Positions 7,880 to 16,267 are shown, counted from the first letter of the stretch. The stretch is DNA of 52,299 nucleotides from Spirosoma fluviale (GCA_945883625.1 CAMCXW010000012.1:1-52299), one strand, 5' to 3'. Translations and numbers: made by a program. Notes: a model not told the origin generated them from the letters alone.

Positions 7880-9016
7880 GTGCATCTTTACCTTCATATT
7901 CCGTTTTGCCACCAAGCATGTCATTATTGTGACTTCCATTTCTCCACGCGCCTCGCAGGAAAAGAGTCGATGGTGCAGGCGATACAACAGGAATTAAACT
8001 TACAAAAAAACTACCTAGCGGGTGAGCCGTTGGCCACCATCTATTTTGGTGGCGGCACGCCTTCCCTACTCAATCCTTCCGAATTAAACCAAATTTTAGG
8101 GACCATTCGGGATCATTTTTCCGTGGAACCCGATGCCGAAATTACGCTAGAAGCGAATCCGGAGGATTTAACACCGGATTATTTACGGGCGATTCAGTCA
8201 CTAGGAATAAACCGACTAAGCATTGGGATTCAATCGTTTCACGATCGAAATTTGACATTTTTGAATCGGAATCATGATGTTTCACAGGGGAAAAAAGCCA
8301 TTCGTGACGCCCAGTCGATTGGCCTTACGAATATTAGCATTGATTTAATTTACGGATTGCCTGAAAATTCATTGGTAGATTTGGAACAAGACATCCTTCT
8401 CGCTGTCGAAACGGGCGTCAACCACATTTCGGCATATAGTTTGACCGTTGAACCAAAGACGGTTTTTGGCCATCAAAAGAAGCAAGGAAGCTTTCCTGAG
8501 GTATCGGACGCGCACATGGCTACGTGCTTTGAATTGACGCATGACTTGCTTGAAAAACAGGGGTTTGAGGCGTATGAAACGTCGAATTTTGCCAAAAATG
8601 GCCATTTTTCACGGCACAATACCTCGTATTGGAATCAGGAAAGTTACTTGGGTATCGGCCCGGCGGCACATAGTTTCAATCAGGGGAGTCGGCAATGGAA
8701 TGTTTCTAATAACGCAACCTATGTCAAGCAAATAACGCAAGGAATTATCCCCGCAGAAATCGAAATACTAAGTCCTGCAGATCAATTGAACGAACTGATG
8801 CTAACCAAATTCCGTACCAAAGCCGGGGTTTCAATCGATCGATTGACCGAAAAATTTACGGCGGCGGGAAGTTCATTTCCGGAAAAAAAATTTAACCGTT
8901 GGGTTGAAGAAGGCCTAGTGGAGATGGTTGATGGACATATTCGATTGATTGGTGATGGGAAATTGATCGCGGATCGACTTGCGTCTGAATTATTTGTCTT
9001 AGACGTTAGACGCTAG
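7880..9016 (+). CDS. hemW: Radical SAM heme chaperone HemW
   Basis: HemW is the radical SAM protein that binds and delivers heme; it was long annotated as oxygen-independent coproporphyrinogen oxidase. The 378-residue protein opens with LYLHIPFC and the radical-SAM triad CxxxCxxC (C10, C14, C17 in CHQACHYCDFH). It also shows YFGGGTPSLL, LEANPEDLT and LSIGIQSF. The GTG start is chosen because the family begins a few residues before HIPFC and no ATG is available. The last residues (DVRR) and the TAG stop are encoded by the heptamer repeat that begins at 9001; the family-like end is ADRLASELF, so the tail is set by the repeat. Confidence 0.92.
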   Translation: MHLYLHIPFCHQACHYCDFHFSTRLAGKESMVQAIQQELNLQKNYLAGEPLATIYFGGGTPSLLNPSELNQILGTIRDHFSVEPDAEITLEANPEDLTPDYLRAIQSLGINRLSIGIQSFHDRNLTFLNRNHDVSQGKKAIRDAQSIGLTNISIDLIYGLPENSLVDLEQDILLAVETGVNHISAYSLTVEPKTVFGHQKKQGSFPEVSDAHMATCFELTHDLLEKQGFEAYETSNFAKNGHFSRHNTSYWNQESYLGIGPAAHSFNQGSRQWNVSNNATYVKQITQGIIPAEIEILSPADQLNELMLTKFRTKAGVSIDRLTEKFTAAGSSFPEKKFNRWVEEGLVEMVDGHIRLIGDGKLIADRLASELFVLDVRR

Positions 9017-9154
9017 ATGTTGGACGCTAGACGTTAGACGCTAGACGTTAGACGCTAGACGTTTGACGCTAGACGTTAGACGCTAGACGTTAGACGCTAG
9101 ACGTTAGACGCTAGACGTTAGACGTTAGACGCTAGACGTTGGACGTCAGACATT
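9001..9154. repeat. Heptamer tandem repeat, 22 units of AGACGYT
   Basis: Counting by hand from 9001, 22 consecutive 7-bp units fill 154 bp. Most alternate strictly between AGACGTT and AGACGCT, so the practical period is 14 bp. A few have single changes (agatgtt, ggacgct, tgacgct, ggacgtc, agacatt). The array overlaps the hemW 3' end and fills the gap to the mtgA promoter. Because 7 is not a multiple of 3, changes in copy number upstream of 9014 would alter the hemW frame, whereas changes downstream would not. Confidence 0.95.
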
Positions 9155-9196
9155 CAACTCCGGACTTATTCCCTTCGGACTTACGCATTTCTTTCG

Positions 9197-9204
9197 TAAT
9201 TTCG
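9197..9204 (+). promoter_or_regulatory. -7 promoter element for mtgA
   Basis: TAATTTCG, the TAnnTTCG variant seen repeatedly in this window, 19 nt upstream of the ATG at 9224. Confidence 0.45.
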
Positions 9205-9223
9205 CACACCCAATCCTTTGTCC

Positions 9224-10018
9224 ATGGCTAAACGCGTAGATCTATCCAATACCCCCCGAACCAGCACGCGTGGTTCTAAGTTCAGTCGCATGAAATCAAG
9301 CGATTCACCGAAAGCGGGCTGGACATTTAAACGGGTACTGGGACGCATAGGACGCTACTTTTTGTACCTGTGGATCTCTACGATTGTGGCTGTTGTCCTC
9401 TTCAAATTTGTTCCTGTCTACTTCACCCCGACCATGGCGGCACGAAAAATTGATGCCATCCAAGCCGGTGAACCTTCCAAAATTTCGAGCCAGTGGACTC
9501 CCTATGAACAATTGGACAGAAATGCCGCATTGGCCGTGATTGCTTCGGAAGATCAATTATTTCCGGATCACCATGGATTTGATTTTGATGCGATGTGGGG
9601 AGCGGTCAACAATAATTTAAAGGGAAAGCGAATTAAGGGTGCGAGTACGATATCCCAACAAGTCGCCAAAAACGTATTCCTTTGGCAAGGCAGAAGTTAT
9701 CTGCGTAAAGGTCTGGAAGCCTATTTTACATTGATGATCGAACTAATCTGGGGCAAAAAACGCATCATCGAAGTATACTTAAATATAGCGGAAACAGGGA
9801 AAATGACTTTTGGCGTTGAAGCAGCTTGTCGGAAATACTATGGCCATTCAGCCGAAGAATTAAGTACGACCGAAGCGGCAAGAATTGCAGCCTGCTTACC
9901 CAACCCAATCCGGTTTTCAGTCGCCGCTCCATCTGGCTATGTGAATAAACGCACCCAGGCGATAAAAAGACAAATGAAAGGGTTAGGTGGGAAGAAATTC
10001 CTTCGCAGCATCGACTAG
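9224..10018 (+). CDS. mtgA: Monofunctional biosynthetic peptidoglycan transglycosylase
   Basis: MtgA polymerises lipid II into glycan strands at the outer face of the inner membrane (GT51 family, no transpeptidase domain). From the ATG at 9224 the protein has 264 residues: a basic cytoplasmic tail, one membrane segment (about 44-64), then the GT51 domain. Visible motifs are the catalytic Glu in IASEDQLFPDHHG (E109), KGASTISQQVAKNVFLW (138-154), and GKKRIIEVYLNIAETG (177-192). A TTG at 9218 would add two residues and is not favoured. The TAG stop overlaps the stop of the convergent alkyltransferase-like gene. Confidence 0.93.
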   Translation: MAKRVDLSNTPRTSTRGSKFSRMKSSDSPKAGWTFKRVLGRIGRYFLYLWISTIVAVVLFKFVPVYFTPTMAARKIDAIQAGEPSKISSQWTPYEQLDRNAALAVIASEDQLFPDHHGFDFDAMWGAVNNNLKGKRIKGASTISQQVAKNVFLWQGRSYLRKGLEAYFTLMIELIWGKKRIIEVYLNIAETGKMTFGVEAACRKYYGHSAEELSTTEAARIAACLPNPIRFSVAAPSGYVNKRTQAIKRQMKGLGGKKFLRSID

Positions 10019-10341
10019 GCTAATTCGGCCGAGGGATCCCAAAAATGTTGCTTGAAGTTGGTGATTTGATCATCTTGAACGCGAATTCCTTCTTCGGCCA
10101 AGAGTATTTCCATCCGATTCCCTCCAAAAAAATTCTTACCCGTTAACACACCATTTCGGTTAACCACCCGATGCGCAGGAATATCGAATAGCGTATGCGA
10201 CGCATTCATGGCCCACCCCACCATGCGAGCTCCACCTTTCATACCTAAATATGCCGCAATCGCGCCATAGGATGTAACGCGACCCGATGGGATCTCGCGA
10301 ACCACCTGATAAATCGCATCAAAGGCATTGATTTTATCCAT
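10015..10341 (-). CDS. Alkyltransferase-like (ATL) protein, MGMT family without the active cysteine
   Basis: The 108-residue protein is a standalone MGMT/Ogt C-terminal DNA-binding domain: IPSGRVTSYGAIAAYLG (about 17-33), then ARMVGWAMN and VVNRNGVLTG. The acceptor motif PCHRV is IPAHRVV here, with Ala56 in place of the alkyl-accepting Cys. This is the hallmark of ATL proteins (Atl1, E. coli YbaZ type), which bind O6-alkylguanine and pass it to nucleotide excision repair rather than repairing it. Its start overlaps the DUF3109 stop by 1 bp (TAATG), so the two are co-transcribed. Its own stop overlaps that of mtgA by 4 bp. Confidence 0.88.
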   Translation of the reverse strand: MDKINAFDAIYQVVREIPSGRVTSYGAIAAYLGMKGGARMVGWAMNASHTLFDIPAHRVVNRNGVLTGKNFFGGNRMEILLAEEGIRVQDDQITNFKQHFWDPSAELA

Positions 10342-10913
10342 TAATCCAATTTACGCTCGTCTATTTCACGCTCCAACTCCGCATACCATTTGGTACCGAA
10401 TTTACGAATCAACGGATCCTTTAAGAATTTATACACAGGTACGCCCAACTCTTTTCCATGCGAGCATGCATCCGAACAAATTGTCCATCGCTCATAATTA
10501 ATCGCTTGATATTCAGCTAATTTTTGGATTCGAATCGGATATAAATGGCAGGAAATTGGCTTGCGAAAATCAGTTTTACCAGCAAAATAAGCTTGCTCGA
10601 TGCCACATTTCAAATAACCCTTTTGGTCATAAACGGCATACACACATTCACGACCTTTGATGATTGGCGTAGAAAAATCACCATCGTCTTCCCGAATGTA
10701 GGTGCCTTGTTTTTCGATTTCGGCGATCCCGTCTGCCGACAAAAATGGCCGAATTTCATCTTGAATGCGATCGATGATCGCTAATTCTTCTTGCTCCAAA
10801 GGCGCGCCCAAATCCCCTTCTACGCAGCATGCACCCTTACATTTTGTTAAATCACACACAAAATACTCGTCGGCAATATCCTCGCTAATTACCGTATCGT
10901 CAATTAAAATCAT
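10341..10913 (-). CDS. DUF3109 family cysteine-rich protein
   Basis: The start at 10913 gives 190 residues beginning MILIDDTVISEDI, the usual DUF3109 N-terminus. An upstream frame extending to 11105 runs into the promoter and start of the divergent lytic transglycosylase and is not credible. The Cys-rich motif FVCDLTKCKGACCVEGD (about 19-35) plus later CVYAVY, CGIEQAYF, CHLYPIR and CSDACSHG suggest metal or Fe-S binding of the YkgJ/zinc-chelating type. The biochemical role is unknown. It is the upstream partner of the ATL gene. Confidence 0.85.
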   Translation of the reverse strand: MILIDDTVISEDIADEYFVCDLTKCKGACCVEGDLGAPLEQEELAIIDRIQDEIRPFLSADGIAEIEKQGTYIREDDGDFSTPIIKGRECVYAVYDQKGYLKCGIEQAYFAGKTDFRKPISCHLYPIRIQKLAEYQAINYERWTICSDACSHGKELGVPVYKFLKDPLIRKFGTKWYAELEREIDERKLD

Positions 10914-11009
10914 TTCGTTTGGGCTAAAAACCAAAGGTAAAGATAATCCGCAGGATTGCCACAAAAAGCAATAATTCCCCAAAGCATCCGTTAAATCAGT
11001 TAAAATTGA

Positions 11010-11017
11010 TAAATTTG
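11010..11017 (+). promoter_or_regulatory. -7 promoter element abutting the lytic transglycosylase start
   Basis: Exact TAAATTTG ends 5 nt before the ATG at 11023, so the mRNA should be leaderless or nearly so. Confidence 0.55.
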
Positions 11018-11022
11018 CACCT

Positions 11023-12537
11023 ATGAATTTTAAGCACTTTGTCTGTTGGCTAGCGTGCAGCATCACAACCCCGATGTTTGCTTCAAACATCGTTCCTGAT
11101 ACCATTTCGATCGGAAATGTGCGGGTCGCAATTCATTCCTCGGCCAAACCAATTTTTGACAAAGAATTTGCCATGCTTGGGGCCAACAAGAAATATGTAG
11201 CCACTTTGGTTGAAAAAATGCGTTTATACTTTCCTGTGATCGAGCCAATCTTAGCGCAGGGAAATGTTCCAGATGATTTCAAATTTTTGTGTGTCCAAGA
11301 AAGTGCCTTAAACCCAAATGCCGTTTCTACTTCAGCAGCCGTGGGATATTGGCAATTTAAATTAGAAACTGCGAAGGATGTAGGCCTAAAAGTTAACCAC
11401 GAAATAGATGAGCGCCGCCACATCCTCGAAGCGACCCGTGGGGCCGTAAATTATTTCAACCGCAATAATGGCGTATTACACAACTGGATGAGCACCTTAC
11501 TCTCCTACCGCGTGGGTCTAGGCACCATCAAAAAACTACCATACACAGTAAATTGGGCAGATAAAACGGAAATAGAAGTTGACTCGTCCACCGACTGGTA
11601 CGTTATCCGATTCCTAGCCTACAAACACTTTTGGGCCGAACAATTAAGCACGTTACCTAAGACAGACACGACGAGTTTAGTGACATATACGAATACACGC
11701 GGAAAAAATCTATATGATTTATCAGATGAGCTAAAGGTGAGTTACGATGATCTCAAGCGTTACAATGCGTGGATATTGAAAGATTTTGTACCAGACGATA
11801 AAGCCTATACGTTGTATCATCCGTCCAATGTGAAAACCTACCTGTCGGAGACACCGCCGCAGGATTTAGTGCTGACCGCTTCGGTAGATTCCACAAAATT
11901 ATATGCCCCAAGCCGATCGAAAATCACAAAATCAAAGAACAATCAAATTTTGAGTGATCAATTTGAGGTACGAAATCACGTGGTCACCACAGGTGATAAT
12001 TTAAGCTCAATTGCGACGAAATATGAGATGAAGTTGGGCGAGTTACTCAAGCTGAACGGCATCGACCAATCATCAGTCATTCAGATTGGCCAAAAAATTA
12101 AAGTCAATCGCCGCATTCCGATGCTGGAAATTATTGCGCAGAAATTAGACGAAAAAAATAAAAATGCACCTGCTGCGGAAAAAACAGTCGCACCAGCACA
12201 AGCGGTCGTTGTCGTAGAAGAAGCACGGAAAATCGAAACCATCGAGCCTAAAAAATCATTCTACATTGATCCCGCCGATTCCCGCGAAATCGTCATTAGA
12301 TCAGACAAAAAAGAGGCTGAAAAAATCATTGAGCAAACACAAGTTGTCGAGAAAACTCCTGAAGTTGTCCCTGAAAAAATAAACACACAAACAGCATTCC
12401 ACGAAGTTAAAGCTGGAGAAACGCTATTTCGTATTTCGAAAATCTACCAAGTTAGTGTAGATGAATTGATTCGTTGGAATAATTTGGGAAAGGTGCCTAC
12501 CATTCAAGTAGGACAAAAAATCAAGGTAAAACCTTAA
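11023..12537 (+). CDS. LysM-domain membrane-bound/periplasmic lytic transglycosylase (MltD-like)
   Basis: This 504-residue exported protein cleaves peptidoglycan glycan strands. A signal peptide (about 1-20) ends in MFA-SN. The GH23/SLT catalytic region has Glu93 in FLCVQESALNPNAVS, with AAVGYWQFKLETA and LLSYRVGLGTI downstream. A weak LysM-like stretch follows at about 224-270. Two clear LysM domains lie at about 320-360 (VVTTGDNLSSIATKYE) and 459-504 (HEVKAGETLFRISKIYQ), separated by a Lys/Glu/Val-rich linker. The gene is monocistronic with a promoter touching its start, and its stop overlaps the convergent O-methyltransferase stop by 4 bp. Confidence 0.9.
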   Translation: MNFKHFVCWLACSITTPMFASNIVPDTISIGNVRVAIHSSAKPIFDKEFAMLGANKKYVATLVEKMRLYFPVIEPILAQGNVPDDFKFLCVQESALNPNAVSTSAAVGYWQFKLETAKDVGLKVNHEIDERRHILEATRGAVNYFNRNNGVLHNWMSTLLSYRVGLGTIKKLPYTVNWADKTEIEVDSSTDWYVIRFLAYKHFWAEQLSTLPKTDTTSLVTYTNTRGKNLYDLSDELKVSYDDLKRYNAWILKDFVPDDKAYTLYHPSNVKTYLSETPPQDLVLTASVDSTKLYAPSRSKITKSKNNQILSDQFEVRNHVVTTGDNLSSIATKYEMKLGELLKLNGIDQSSVIQIGQKIKVNRRIPMLEIIAQKLDEKNKNAPAAEKTVAPAQAVVVVEEARKIETIEPKKSFYIDPADSREIVIRSDKKEAEKIIEQTQVVEKTPEVVPEKINTQTAFHEVKAGETLFRISKIYQVSVDELIRWNNLGKVPTIQVGQKIKVKP

Positions 12538-13172
12538 CTCACGCGCAGCATATACAATCCGTCCCGTAAAGGCAGTAACATCTTGTCGACGCGCGGATCA
12601 TCCAAGCATTTTTGATTAAAATCCTTGAGCGCTTGTGTCGACTTATCGCGTGCATTTTCATCTACTATCTTGCCACTCCACAGCACATTATCCACTAAAA
12701 TAATCCCGCCAGGGCTCATTTTGTCAATAATCAAATCATAATAAAGGGCATAATTACGCTTGTCGGCATCAATAAATACCATATCAAACGGCCCGCCGAT
12801 CTTCATTAACTCATCTTTGGCATCTGCAATCCGGTAATCAATTTGCTCCTTGTAGTCCGAGCGATCAAAGAATGAGCGGGTAAACGTTTCTAATTCTTCG
12901 TTGATGTCGATGGTAATCAGCCGACCCCCTGGTAACAATCCTTCCGCTAAACATAAAGCCGAATAACCAGTAAAAGTGCCTATTTCGAGGATGGTGGTAG
13001 GCCGACAAACCTTCGCGAAAAACGATAAAAACCGGCCTTGTAAGTGACCGGAGAGCATACGCGGCTGTAAGATCATCGCATGGGTTTCGCGGTCTAACTC
13101 CTGCAGTAAAGCGGATGGCTCGCCTGAAAAGACGCGTGCATATTCCTCAATGGCAGAATCGATGAATTCCAT
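12534..13172 (-). CDS. SAM-dependent O-methyltransferase (caffeoyl-CoA OMT-like, family 3)
   Basis: The 212-residue class I methyltransferase carries the SAM-binding motif ILEIGTFTGYSALCLAEGL (about 61-79), the acidic strand ITIDINEE, the metal/SAM region MVFIDADKRNYALYY, and ILVDNVLWSGKI, all typical of the family 3 (caffeoyl-CoA / catechol type) O-methyltransferases. The bacterial substrate is unknown. Its start overlaps the stop of the upstream methyltransferase by 1 bp, so the two are one transcript. Confidence 0.88.
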   Translation of the reverse strand: MEFIDSAIEEYARVFSGEPSALLQELDRETHAMILQPRMLSGHLQGRFLSFFAKVCRPTTILEIGTFTGYSALCLAEGLLPGGRLITIDINEELETFTRSFFDRSDYKEQIDYRIADAKDELMKIGGPFDMVFIDADKRNYALYYDLIIDKMSPGGIILVDNVLWSGKIVDENARDKSTQALKDFNQKCLDDPRVDKMLLPLRDGLYMLRVS

Positions 13173-13942
13173 TATTTGATACCCGTGAAAAAGAAATCTA
13201 GAGAATCGGCAGGTTTGTCACTCAAGTAATAATCATCCACTTGAATGGAATTGACTAATTGATTACTTGATTTTGAAATCGCAAGCCGACTCAAGCGATT
13301 CGCAATATCGTACGGAACCTGAAGCCACGTACGTGGTAAATTATATTGCAAGTTGAATACATCGAAACGCGTGATTTTAGCCACTGATTTCTTATTCTCC
13401 TCGTAGTAATGCATCACTTTTTCGTTGCCATGTACCCCTTCCGTAACTACTTGACTGAAATGCTTGGACATTAAACCACTTAACTCAGCCGATACATATT
13501 CCCGCGTATGCCATGGATTACGTGTCAATGAAAATAGGCGATTAACTGTGGTCAGGTATAATTTACCTCCTGGCTTTAAAACGCGCGCAGCTTCGGCAAG
13601 AAAGAAATCATCATTTTCAATGTGCTCGATTACCTGAAATGTGATCACGTAATCAAAGTGATTGGAAGGCAAATCTTGCAAAGGTGGCAAGAACATATCG
13701 ATGAACGTAAAATTCGGATATTGCGCCGAAAGCGAATTCATTAACTCCGTGTTTTTGTCGACACCCGTATAAGCAGAAACTTTATCAGCCAGCACGCCTA
13801 CACCCCGACCTGTCCCACAACCAATTTCCAACACATTTCCTGAAACCAATTGGCTGACATGTATATAAGGAAACAATAAGCGCTGGTGAACAGGGTTATC
13901 TGAAGGAATATCAGAGGAGGCAATTTCAGTCGTTTTATACAT
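13172..13942 (-). CDS. Class I SAM-dependent methyltransferase
   Basis: The 256-residue protein has motif I VLEIGCGTGRGVGVLADKV (about 37-55), an acidic motif II (YTGVDKN), FDYVITFQVIEHIEND, and LKPGGKLYLTTVNRLFSL, the UbiE/COQ5-like Methyltransf_11 pattern. The substrate cannot be told from sequence. It is the first gene of a two-gene unit, with promoter TACCTTTG at 13962-13969 and a palindrome between it and the divergent AlkB-like gene. Confidence 0.85.
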   Translation of the reverse strand: MYKTTEIASSDIPSDNPVHQRLLFPYIHVSQLVSGNVLEIGCGTGRGVGVLADKVSAYTGVDKNTELMNSLSAQYPNFTFIDMFLPPLQDLPSNHFDYVITFQVIEHIENDDFFLAEAARVLKPGGKLYLTTVNRLFSLTRNPWHTREYVSAELSGLMSKHFSQVVTEGVHGNEKVMHYYEENKKSVAKITRFDVFNLQYNLPRTWLQVPYDIANRLSRLAISKSSNQLVNSIQVDDYYLSDKPADSLDFFFTGIK

Positions 13943-13961
13943 AGCATGCTAAATTTGAGCA

Positions 13962-13969
13962 CAAAGGTA
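13962..13969 (-). promoter_or_regulatory. -7 promoter element for the two-methyltransferase operon
   Basis: Exact TACCTTTG on the minus strand, 19 nt before the ATG at 13942. Confidence 0.6.
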
Positions 13970-13975
13970 AAGTTT

Positions 13976-13993
13976 TTACCTAAGATTAGGTAA
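13976..13993. promoter_or_regulatory. Candidate operator between divergent methyltransferase and AlkB-like genes
   Basis: TTACCTAAGATTAGGTAA is an 8-bp perfect inverted repeat with a 2-bp spacer. It overlaps the TAATTTG -7 element of the AlkB-like gene (13991-13997) and lies in the -33/-7 spacer region of the minus-strand promoter, so one bound protein could control both directions. The regulator is unknown. Confidence 0.45.
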
Positions 13994-14001
13994 TTTGGAA
14001 C

Positions 14002-14604
14002 ATGCTTTCGCTTTTCGCTTCATCGGAATCCCAAAATTTCCTCCCCCACGACGGAGCGGTATACTACTATCCCAGCTTTTTATCTATTTCGGAGGCAAAC
14101 CAATTTCAACGCGTGTTGGAAGAAACGATCCCTTGGGAGTCTGATGTGGTTCATATTTTTGGTAAAACGATACCGATGCGGAGAAAAATGGCCTGGTTTG
14201 CAGATGGGCAGCGTCGCTATACCTATTCCGGCTCTGCCAAATTTGTCAATCCCTGGACGCCGGAGCTACTCGAACTCAAAAACCGTGTAGAAAAGCAGTT
14301 AAACGTCACATTTAACGGTTGTTTGTTGAATTACTACCACGATGGTGCGGATGGCATGGGCTGGCATGCGGATGACGAAAAGAGCATTGTCCCCAATTCG
14401 TGCATCGCTTCGATCAGCCTAGGTGCGACCCGGAACTTCGATTTCAAACATCGAAAAACAGGTCAAAAAGTTCGCATTCAGTTACTTCCTGGAAGTTTGT
14501 TATCCATGGAAAATGATACCCAACAGCATTGGCTTCATGCCTTGCCCAAGGCGCTAAAAATTCAGGCTCCACGGGTAAATTTGACCTTCAGACAAATGGT
14601 TTGA
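14002..14604 (+). CDS. AlkB-like 2-oxoglutarate/Fe(II)-dependent dioxygenase
   Basis: A 200-residue DNA/RNA dealkylation-type dioxygenase. The Fe(II) ligands are visible as HxD in GMGWHADDEKSI (H122, D124) and H179 in QHWLHALPK. The 2-oxoglutarate-binding arginines lie in APRVNLTFRQ (R191, R197). YSGSAKFVNPWTPELL and NYYHDGADGMGWH match the AlkB-family (ALKBH2/3-like) core. The expected activity is oxidative removal of alkyl groups from N1-methyladenine/N3-methylcytosine. The -7 element TAATTTG ends 4 nt before the ATG. Confidence 0.92.
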   Translation: MLSLFASSESQNFLPHDGAVYYYPSFLSISEANQFQRVLEETIPWESDVVHIFGKTIPMRRKMAWFADGQRRYTYSGSAKFVNPWTPELLELKNRVEKQLNVTFNGCLLNYYHDGADGMGWHADDEKSIVPNSCIASISLGATRNFDFKHRKTGQKVRIQLLPGSLLSMENDTQQHWLHALPKALKIQAPRVNLTFRQMV

Positions 14605-14644
14605 AAAAAAATGCCGACCTTTGCGTCACATTTCAGCCAATACC

Positions 14645-15439
14645 GTGTCAGAAGAAAACGAATCAAGACCCCCATTCCGAAAACCATTTAGACATTTTAC
14701 AACTCCCAAAACGGAGAATAAAGAGATTGTCTTTGGTATTCAATCTGTTTTAGAAACCTTACGTTCGGGAAAAGAAATTGATCGCTTGATTGTACAACGC
14801 GAATTAGGAAATACTGAAATCCTTGATTTGGCGCATGAAAAAGGTATTCAAGTACAAAAAGTACCGGTAGAAAAATTAAATCGCATTACGCGTAAAAATC
14901 ACCAAGGAGCCATTGCCTTCGTTTCGGCTATTCATTATGCAAAATTGGAAAATGTTATTGCAGACACCTTTGAAAAAGGTCAAATCCCATTAGTTTTGAT
15001 TCTTGACCGCATTACGGATGTTCGAAATTTTGGAGCTATTGCACGTACAGCTGAATGTGCTGGTGTTCATGCGATTGTGATTCCTTCCAAAGGTGCAGCT
15101 CAAATCAATGCGGATGCGATGAAAACCTCTTCGGGAGCCTTAAACTTTATTCCAGTTTGCCGAGAAGACAGCTTGTTGCAAACGGTAAATTTTCTACAAA
15201 ATTCTGGATTGCGCGTAGTAGCGTGTACTGAAAAGGGTGAAAGTTCCATGTATGGCGTTGACTACACTGGCCCCACCGCTATTGTACTAGGTTCGGAAGA
15301 AGATGGAATCTCAGATGAAATCATCCGTAAATCAGATGATTTGGCGGTTATTCCCCAAAGTGGACAAGTTGGATCACTGAACGTATCCGTTGCCGCTGGA
15401 GTCATCATTTACGAAACCGTTCGTCAAAGAAATCTTTAA
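14645..15439 (+). CDS. rlmB: 23S rRNA (guanosine-2'-O-)-methyltransferase RlmB / SPOUT RNA methyltransferase
   Basis: A TrmH-family 2'-O-methyltransferase. The N-terminal substrate-binding domain starts at EIVFGIQSVLETLRSG. The SPOUT knot motifs are DRITDVRNFGAIARTAECAG, AIVLGSEEDGISDEI and VGSLNVSVAAGVIIYE. RlmB (Gm2251) is the most likely identity from the N-terminal domain, but other TrmH members are hard to exclude. A TTG at 14621 opens the frame but coincides with the end of a promoter-like GACCTTTG (14615-14622), so I prefer the GTG at 14645 (264 residues). Its stop overlaps that of the convergent SDR gene. Confidence 0.88.
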   Translation: MSEENESRPPFRKPFRHFTTPKTENKEIVFGIQSVLETLRSGKEIDRLIVQRELGNTEILDLAHEKGIQVQKVPVEKLNRITRKNHQGAIAFVSAIHYAKLENVIADTFEKGQIPLVLILDRITDVRNFGAIARTAECAGVHAIVIPSKGAAQINADAMKTSSGALNFIPVCREDSLLQTVNFLQNSGLRVVACTEKGESSMYGVDYTGPTAIVLGSEEDGISDEIIRKSDDLAVIPQSGQVGSLNVSVAAGVIIYETVRQRNL

Positions 15440-16182
15440 ACGCGATTTATTTGCGTCGCCGACGCTTGGGCAGTTGGCAAAATAGTCACATCCGCAATAT
15501 TTACATGTGCGGGTGCCATGACCATATAGCGTATCAAATCAGCGACATCTTTTGCCACTAAAGGCTCAAATCCGGCATAAACAGCGTCAGCTTTGGCTTG
15601 ATCACCCTTAAATCGTACCTGAGAAAATCCGGTATTCACCGCACCTGGTGCAATGTTTGATACTTTAATCCCATGCACATTTAAATCCTGGCGCATGCCT
15701 TGCGAAAGTGCTTCGACAGCGGCCTTCGAAGCACAATAAACATTCCCATTTGGATAAACTTGTTTGCCAGCAATCGATGAAATATTAAGAATATGCCCTG
15801 TTTTCCGTTCAATCATCTGCGGAATTACTGCGCGCGAAACATATAAAAGGCCATCTACATTCATGTGCATCATGGCGTCCCAATCGGCCACATCTCCCGA
15901 TTGAATGGGACCTAATCCATGTGCATTTCCTGCATTATTTAACAAAACATCAATCGACTTCCATGCTTCCGGTAACGATGTAAAAGCGGCCTCAACTTCA
16001 GCCAATACGCTAACATCAAACGTGAGCACATAGGATTCAACAGGTAAATCAGCTTGCAACTGAAGCAAGGAATCAATTCTTCGTCCACAAAGGATTAATC
16101 GATAACCTTCATTGGCCAGCGCATGAGCCGTAGCCAAACCTATTCCTGAACTAGCACCTGTAATGCATGCAATCTTATTCAT
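15436..16182 (-). CDS. Short-chain dehydrogenase/reductase (YdfG-like)
   Basis: A classical SDR of about 248 residues: the NAD(P)-binding motif ITGASSGIGLATA (about 7-19), LLNNAGNAHGLG, the catalytic Ser in ILNISSIAGK, and the YxxxK motif VYCASKAAVEAL. The segment after the glycine motif (LCGRRIDSL) favours NADP(H). Closest characterised relatives are YdfG/serine 3-dehydrogenase-like enzymes, so a hydroxy-acid or amino-acid alcohol substrate is possible but unproven. An ATG two codons upstream (16188) is equally usable. The promoter TACCTTCG lies at 16201-16208 on this strand. Confidence 0.87.
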   Translation of the reverse strand: MNKIACITGASSGIGLATAHALANEGYRLILCGRRIDSLLQLQADLPVESYVLTFDVSVLAEVEAAFTSLPEAWKSIDVLLNNAGNAHGLGPIQSGDVADWDAMMHMNVDGLLYVSRAVIPQMIERKTGHILNISSIAGKQVYPNGNVYCASKAAVEALSQGMRQDLNVHGIKVSNIAPGAVNTGFSQVRFKGDQAKADAVYAGFEPLVAKDVADLIRYMVMAPAHVNIADVTILPTAQASATQINRV

Positions 16183-16267
16183 AAGCATAATTTTTCATCC
16201 CGAAGGTACATGCTTCGAGGTGATCTAAAAAATTTGAACGTAATTTGTGACATAATTTATTCCTCTC

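Noticed and set aside
9001-9154. CRISPR-like array
   Set aside because: The repeat is a continuous 7-bp tandem without spacers, and no cas genes are near.
10914-11105. N-terminal extension of the DUF3109 protein
   Set aside because: It would overlap the divergent lytic transglycosylase promoter and coding start, and the family begins at MILIDD (10913).
11133-11423. Minus-strand 96-codon frame inside the lytic transglycosylase gene
   Set aside because: Antisense shadow of a conserved catalytic domain; no promoter or start support.
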